Assembly (NCBI GenBank): GCA_036381435.1
Contig: DASVCW010000017.1
Coordinates: forward strand, 1 to 8,169
Direction: 5' to 3'
Origin: Fodinibius sp036381435
GTDB lineage: Bacteria; Bacteroidota; Rhodothermia; Balneolales; Balneolaceae
Length of the DNA: 8,169 bases
The position numbers were made by a program, and so were the translations under genes. Positions 4,401 through 8,169 of this stretch are shown here, one piece after another. The notes below the pieces were generated by a model. It saw nothing but the letters and a program-made list of their open reading frames with translations. It did no database searches and was not told where the DNA came from. The stretch's first letter is position 1. Each line of letters begins with the position of its first letter.

Positions 4401-6335
4401 ATGCGAAAATTTGTACTGCCTGTCTTCCTGCTGTTCCTTATTCTCCCCACCACCCTTTTTAGCCAGGCTCGTCAATCCTTCAACCCGAAAGATGCCCATT
4501 ATTTATGGCCTAACGAAGCCAGCCACTATTTGACATCAACTTTCGCCGAAACGCGCTCCGATCATTTTCACGCCGCCCTCGACCTTAAAACATGGGGACA
4601 GCGCGGCTATGAAGTTTATGCCACACGCGACGGAATTGTACATCGCATTGCCATTGGCCCTACCGGCTATGGCAAAGTTGTTTATCTCAAACATCCCGAC
4701 GGCTCGTATTCAGTGTACGCTCATTTAATGGCTTTCAGTAATGAATTGCAGCAACTGGCCGATTCAATCCGTTTTGCTGACGACTATAAGTTTGGGCTCG
4801 ACCGCTTGCTCGGAAATCGAAATATCAAAGTGGAGCAGGGTGAGGTAATCGGCATCAGTGGCGCATCGGGAATTGGTCCGCCCCACCTGCATTTCGAACT
4901 ACGCACGCCTAATCACAGGCCCTTCAATCCGCTGCTGACTAATTTAGATGTCAAAGATACCATAGCTCCAACCATTCAGGCTATTTCGGTTGAACCGCTG
5001 GCTGCCCGTTCAACAATTGAAGGCAAAAACGCCATTTTTATGCGTTCGGCATGGGATAACGGCGAATATTTTGAACTCGGAAATATTGAAGTTTCCGGAC
5101 CTGTAGGTTTAGGCGTTAAGGTTTTCGATCAATCGAATAATGTGCATAACGTTTATGCTGTTTACGAGCTTAGTTTATCAGTTGACGGGCAGAAGTTTTT
5201 CACCTCCCGGGCGGACAGCTTTTCCTATCAAAATACGAGCCAGTTATTTATTGACCGGGTTTATCCCCTTTTAAAGAAGTACGGTTCAGCCTATCAGCGG
5301 CTGTTTGTGGCAGATGGAAATACTCTCTCTTTTTATGAAACGGCTGCCAACAAAGGAATACTTAACCTTGAGCCGGGAACACATAAAGTTGTGATTCGAG
5401 CAACTGATTATTACGGCAATTCGTCTAAAGCAGTATTTCGTTTAACGGTTGAAGAAAACGAGGTAAATCATCCATCATTAGCAGGTTTTTCGGGTGAAGC
5501 TACAGACGATTTTGCTCCGCCTTTTGAGTGGAATTGGTATAATAACTGGCTGAATATTTCAAAAGATAATTTTCGTCAGCTCACTGTTGGCTTAAGCGAT
5601 AAGCGCCGTTTTTTGAACTATGATAATCGCCTTGCCATTAAGCTCAAGGATAACCTCTTTATGAACATCCCTAAAATCGGTCCCGTTAAGTTTCGACGCA
5701 TGGCACCCGGTTCTGTAGGAATCGTTGCTTCAGCTGATCAGCAAGCTTTTGCCGTTTTCCCCAAACACACTTTCCATGATACTGTTTCGGTGGGCATGTC
5801 GGTTCAAAAGTTTAAAGCAGATTCTATTCGGGTGAGGGTCATTTCGGGAATTTTTCCCATTCAGAAGTTCTATAAAATTTATGTAAAAAGAGATGCTAAG
5901 CTCACTAAAACCGACAATCTTTCATTTTATCAATTGGATCGTGAAGATTCGGAATGGGAGTTGGTACCTACTCATTTTGAGGCAGATTATATTGTAATCG
6001 AGACGGCATCACTTGGTTCATTTACTACCCTGCGAGATTCTACCGCTCCCCGTTTAAGCTATGCCCGTTTATCACATCGTCCCGATGGACAATGGCTGGT
6101 AAGAGTTAATGTTACTGACAATTTATCCGGCATAGACTATACGCGAACAAAGATGTGGGTTAACGGGGTGCGCGGTATTGCTGAATATCAGCCCGAGGAT
6201 AACCGGTTTGTATATTACCATCCAGAGTTTAGCCCGTCACCTGAAATGAAAGTTAAGGTTGTCGCTTTTGATATGATGGGAAATCGAAAGGAGAAGGTTT
6301 TTTACCTGAATCATCAGCAGGGTTATACGAATTAA
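4401..6335 (+). CDS. Secreted M23 (LytM/lysostaphin-type) metallopeptidase with long beta-rich C-terminal region
   Basis: Probable cell-wall endopeptidase acting in the periplasm. Residues 1-23 are a signal peptide (basic MRK, hydrophobic core, cleavage likely after LFSQA). The M23 domain spans about 48-180. Zinc ligands are H57 and D61 (HAALD) and H164 in PHLHFEL, with the catalytic histidines H108 (YAHL) and H162, so the site is complete and activity is expected. About 30 residues (112-142) are inserted between YAHL and the KVEQGEVIGISG strand. The remaining 460 residues have no domain I can name, but look like beta-sandwich modules: segments opening with DTIAP (186-190) and DSTAP (about 546) and strands ending as in THKVVIRATDYYGN and MKVKVVAFDMMGN. 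They may bind the wall or a partner. The gene starts 3 bases after the FAHD1-like stop, without Shine-Dalgarno. At 644 residues it is much longer than a minimal M23 enzyme. Confidence 0.92.
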   Translation: MRKFVLPVFLLFLILPTTLFSQARQSFNPKDAHYLWPNEASHYLTSTFAETRSDHFHAALDLKTWGQRGYEVYATRDGIVHRIAIGPTGYGKVVYLKHPDGSYSVYAHLMAFSNELQQLADSIRFADDYKFGLDRLLGNRNIKVEQGEVIGISGASGIGPPHLHFELRTPNHRPFNPLLTNLDVKDTIAPTIQAISVEPLAARSTIEGKNAIFMRSAWDNGEYFELGNIEVSGPVGLGVKVFDQSNNVHNVYAVYELSLSVDGQKFFTSRADSFSYQNTSQLFIDRVYPLLKKYGSAYQRLFVADGNTLSFYETAANKGILNLEPGTHKVVIRATDYYGNSSKAVFRLTVEENEVNHPSLAGFSGEATDDFAPPFEWNWYNNWLNISKDNFRQLTVGLSDKRRFLNYDNRLAIKLKDNLFMNIPKIGPVKFRRMAPGSVGIVASADQQAFAVFPKHTFHDTVSVGMSVQKFKADSIRVRVISGIFPIQKFYKIYVKRDAKLTKTDNLSFYQLDREDSEWELVPTHFEADYIVIETASLGSFTTLRDSTAPRLSYARLSHRPDGQWLVRVNVTDNLSGIDYTRTKMWVNGVRGIAEYQPEDNRFVYYHPEFSPSPEMKVKVVAFDMMGNRKEKVFYLNHQQGYTN

Positions 6336-6350
6336 AAAAGGGAGGAAATC

Positions 6351-6381
6351 TCATCCGATCACTGCTTTTGTGATCGGATGA
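6351..6381. terminator. Perfect 12-bp hairpin after the M23 gene
   Basis: TCATCCGATCAC (6351-6362) and its exact complement (6370-6381) enclose a seven-base loop TGCTTTT. It starts 15 bases after the M23 stop, between two convergent operons. There is no T-run directly after it on either strand, so it may stabilise the 3' end or be a factor-assisted terminator instead of a classic intrinsic one. Confidence 0.55.
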
Positions 6382-6421
6382 ATGAAGTAAAACTATCTAT
6401 TATTTGAACTACCTTTTCCAT

Positions 6422-6452
6422 TCACCGGCTGACAAACCCAGTCAACCGGTGA
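6422..6452. terminator. Second hairpin between convergent genes
   Basis: TCACCGG-c-TGAC (6422-6433) pairs with GTCA-a-CCGGTGA (6441-6452), with one internal mismatch and loop AAACCCA. On the plus strand it is followed by TATTCTTTCTATTC, a broken T-rich run, so it may finish termination of the M23 transcript. It also lies 16 bases after the ridA stop on the minus strand. Confidence 0.5.
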
Positions 6453-6467
6453 TATTCTTTCTATTCA

Positions 6468-6848
6468 CTAAATATGAGCTACACAGCCAATCTCAACCTT
6501 GCAATTTTTGGGCAGGGTTTTGACGGCTACGGTTTCACGGGCGGGCGGATCGTTTTGGAAGTAGCTTCCGTAAATTTCATTCACGGTCCCGAAGTTAGAC
6601 ATATCATCCAGAAAAATGCCGCATTTAATTACTTTGTCAAAACCTGACCCGGCTTCTTCAAGTACGGCTTTTAAATTTTTCATCACCTGCTCGGCCTGTG
6701 AGGCTACGTCATCACCCGCAAATTCCATCGATTCAGGGTCCAGTCCTATCTGCCCTGAACAGTAAACGATATCATTATAAACTACAGCCTGGCTATAAGG
6801 GCCGATAGCTTGGGGGGCTTTAGAGGTGTGAATGATCTTCTTCTTCAT
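6468..6848 (-). CDS. ridA: RidA-family reactive intermediate/imine deaminase (YjgF/YER057c/UK114)
   Basis: RidA proteins are homotrimers in the cytosol that hydrolyse reactive enamines/imines such as 2-aminoacrylate made by PLP enzymes. The 126 residues match the family length. Motifs are APQAIGPYSQAV (11-22, Y18), YCSGQIGLDP (29-38), FGTVNEIYGSYF (86-97), and PPARETVAV (101-109) with the key arginine R104 that binds the substrate carboxylate; E119 matches E120 of E. coli RidA. The residue equal to C107 of E. coli RidA is Thr (T106), and the usual second Glu of the KIEIEA-type ending is Gly121. R104 is kept, so deaminase activity is likely. Its first 29 bases overlap the end of the upstream hydrolase gene in another frame. 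No other start fits the family N-terminus, so the overlap is real and implies co-transcription, possibly translational coupling. Confidence 0.95.
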   Translation of the reverse strand: MKKKIIHTSKAPQAIGPYSQAVVYNDIVYCSGQIGLDPESMEFAGDDVASQAEQVMKNLKAVLEEAGSGFDKVIKCGIFLDDMSNFGTVNEIYGSYFQNDPPARETVAVKTLPKNCKVEIGCVAHI

Positions 6849-7647
6849 AATCCGTAATTATTTTTCGTTTATTTTGTTGTTGAATTAAGAACTGATTCAA
6901 ATAGTTTGCAAAGGTTTCGGGGTGTTCCATCATCGGAGCATGCCCGCATTTGTCAATCCAGTGCAGTTGAGAACTGGGCAATTTTTGATGGAATTTTACG
7001 GCCACTTCGGGAGGAGTTATTTCATCATTCCGGCCCCATATGAGCAAAACATCCTGTTTAACGCCGGTTAAATACTGCTCCATATTATACTTGTGTGTAT
7101 CGCGGGTGATGGCCAGCAGCTTGATAAGCTTTGTGCGGTTGTTAATCACCTCCATAATCTCATCAAGAATGACATCATCAATTAAATCTTCATAAAAAGT
7201 AAGTGCGGCCTGTTTGCGAATGTACTCGCGGTCATTACGCCGGGGAAAACTGGAACCGAAGTTTTTTTCCATCAACCCCGAGCTGCCGGTCAGAACCAAA
7301 GCTAAAATTTGTTCAGGATATTTTATGGTGTAGTCGAGGGCAAGATGGCCACCCATAGAATTTCCCAGAAGAACAGGCTTTTCTACATTTACAGTTTCAA
7401 AAAAGGAATGCAGCCAGCTTGTGAGGTGGCTTATTTTTAAACGAGAAGTTTTAAAGTCGTAAATAGGTATAGCAGGAACGAAGATATTATACCCCTGTAG
7501 CCGTGATAAAAGGGGATCATAGTTGCTTAGCCCCCCAAACATTCCATGAAGCAGAACTAAATTTTTTGTGCCGTATTCTTCGTTTGCAATATGTAGATAA
7601 TCAAAACCGTTTTTGGTGTGAACTTTATATTTACTTGCTCCAAACAT
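6820..7647 (-). CDS. Alpha/beta-fold hydrolase
   Basis: A single-domain alpha/beta hydrolase of 275 residues, a normal family length, with no signal peptide, so cytosolic. The catalytic machinery is complete: oxyanion-region motif LLHGMFGG (32-39), nucleophile elbow GNSMGG (95-100) with Ser97, acid Asp208 in WGRNDEITP, and His236 in CGHAPMMEHP. A helical cap lies between about 125 and 190. The motifs fit the broad group of esterases, C-C bond hydrolases of the MhpC/BphD kind and haloperoxidase-like enzymes; the substrate cannot be assigned. The last ten residues (acidic, ending DHSHL) are encoded inside the start of ridA, the downstream partner. The start at 7647 gives a typical short lead before the first strand. 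No Shine-Dalgarno is present; a possible -7 box lies just upstream. Confidence 0.93.
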   Translation of the reverse strand: MFGASKYKVHTKNGFDYLHIANEEYGTKNLVLLHGMFGGLSNYDPLLSRLQGYNIFVPAIPIYDFKTSRLKISHLTSWLHSFFETVNVEKPVLLGNSMGGHLALDYTIKYPEQILALVLTGSSGLMEKNFGSSFPRRNDREYIRKQAALTFYEDLIDDVILDEIMEVINNRTKLIKLLAITRDTHKYNMEQYLTGVKQDVLLIWGRNDEITPPEVAVKFHQKLPSSQLHWIDKCGHAPMMEHPETFANYLNQFLIQQQNKRKIITDYEEEDHSHL

Positions 7648-7669
7648 TAAAAACCCCAGAATATGTTAG

Positions 7670-7677
7670 CAAATTTA
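7670..7677 (-). promoter_or_regulatory. Possible -7 box for the hydrolase-ridA operon
   Basis: TAAATTTG on the minus strand matches TAnnTTTG exactly and lies 23 bases before the hydrolase start, giving a very short leader. No good -33 TTTG is found at 19-21 bases (a TTG lies at 15). A second exact box, TATATTTG, lies at 7789-7782 on the same strand, also without a well-spaced -33 element, and would give a leader of about 130 bases. Either could be chance in A/T-rich DNA. Confidence 0.35.
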
Positions 7678-7791
7678 GGTGTCGTAAAGCGCCAATATAA
7701 TAATTTCTAAGTGATATATTGCAGAAAGGAGTTGATATAGTTATTTTCATCATCACTTAAGGTTTTATTAAACAATGAATACAAATATAAC

Positions 7792-8169
7792 ATGATGTTA
7801 ATCAAAAAGTTACCATATTTATTTATTACTCTGCTTATTGGTGTTTTAGTTGGATGCGGAAGTTCTAATCCCCTGGCTGATAAAGCGGAAGCTAATCTTA
7901 AAGATCAAAATTATCAAGCTGCTCTTGAGGTTGCGGAACAGGCCATCCAGACCTATCCTAACAAGCCACTGGGTTACTATTATAAAGCTGTTGCGTTAGG
8001 CCAAATCGCCGATATGAAAGAAAATCCTGAAGAAAGTGCCGAGCTTTATAAGCAAATGAACCAGGCCTTTGCAAAAGCGAAAGAACTGGCTTCTAACGTT
8101 GAAGAGGTGCCGGAAGAAATTAAACGTATTGATGCTGTTAAAACAGTTCTATGGAAACAAGAGCATAAC
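7792..8169 (+). CDS. TPR-containing lipoprotein (3' end outside window)
   Basis: The frame is open from ATG at 7792 to the last base of the window (126 codons), so only the N-terminus is seen. Residues 1-21 are a lipoprotein signal peptide: basic MMLIKK, hydrophobic core, and lipobox LVGC with the lipidated Cys22. The residues after it (GSSNP) lack the acidic stretch used as a surface export signal in some Bacteroidota, so a periplasmic-facing location is inferred. Residues about 31-75 form one clear tetratricopeptide repeat (KAEANLKDQNYQAALEVAEQ, then PNKPLGYYYKAVAL); a second helical pair follows around 88-105. TPR units bind partner proteins, so a scaffold or assembly role is likely, but the partner is unknown. 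A second ATG directly follows the first (7795), making the start uncertain by one codon. The gene is divergent from the hydrolase-ridA operon across 144 bases; no exact -7 box faces it. Confidence 0.88.
   Translation, partial: MMLIKKLPYLFITLLIGVLVGCGSSNPLADKAEANLKDQNYQAALEVAEQAIQTYPNKPLGYYYKAVALGQIADMKENPEESAELYKQMNQAFAKAKELASNVEEVPEEIKRIDAVKTVLWKQEHN

Noticed and set aside
7503..7700. 65-codon plus-strand frame
   Set aside because: Antisense to the hydrolase start, no start context or family signal.
1..8169. Defence, toxin-antitoxin, phage or insertion-sequence system
   Set aside because: No transposase, integrase, nuclease or toxin-like protein is present; every long frame fits a housekeeping or envelope family.

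Overview
The window looks like chromosomal DNA from a member of the Bacteroidota/Rhodothermota-Balneolota side of the FCB group. The evidence is indirect but consistent: none of the visible starts has a convincing Shine-Dalgarno sequence, an exact TAnnTTTG -7 box with a TTTG -33 box stands in front of rplU, ribosomal protein L21 carries a C-terminal extension, and the proteins include a cyclophilin fused to a long helical repeat region and an M23 peptidase with a long beta-rich tail. The genus cannot be told from the window.

Layout. (1) 1-1889, minus: a large membrane-anchored cyclophilin-type peptidylprolyl isomerase with a HEAT-like helical body, cut by the window start. (2) 1890-2490: a cluster of CTGTCAGGTC-type inverted repeats, a small 68-residue hypothetical gene on the minus strand (2054-2260), and the rplU promoter. 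(3) 2491-3348, plus: rplU-rpmA operon closed by a strong intrinsic terminator. (4) 3349-3743: gene-free stretch holding three copies of a G/C-run palindromic repeat in alternating orientation, plus an extra hairpin. (5) 3744-6335, plus: a FAHD1-like fumarylacetoacetate hydrolase-family enzyme followed after 3 bases by a secreted M23 metallopeptidase. (6) 6336-6467: two hairpins between converging genes. (7) 6468-7647, minus: an alpha/beta hydrolase whose 3' end overlaps ridA by 29 bases. (8) 7792-8169, plus: start of a TPR lipoprotein, cut by the window end.

The content is mostly housekeeping: translation (L21, L27), envelope protein folding and cell-wall remodelling (PPIase, M23 peptidase, lipoprotein) and metabolite repair or small-molecule hydrolysis (FAHD1-like, RidA, alpha/beta hydrolase). 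FAHD1-like and RidA proteins are both associated in the literature with clean-up of reactive keto/enamine metabolites, but they are in separate, opposed operons here and no pathway joins them. I see no convincing new multi-gene system. The points most worth a second look are the L21 extension, the alternating repeat array, the architecture of the PPIase, and the small hypothetical gene.
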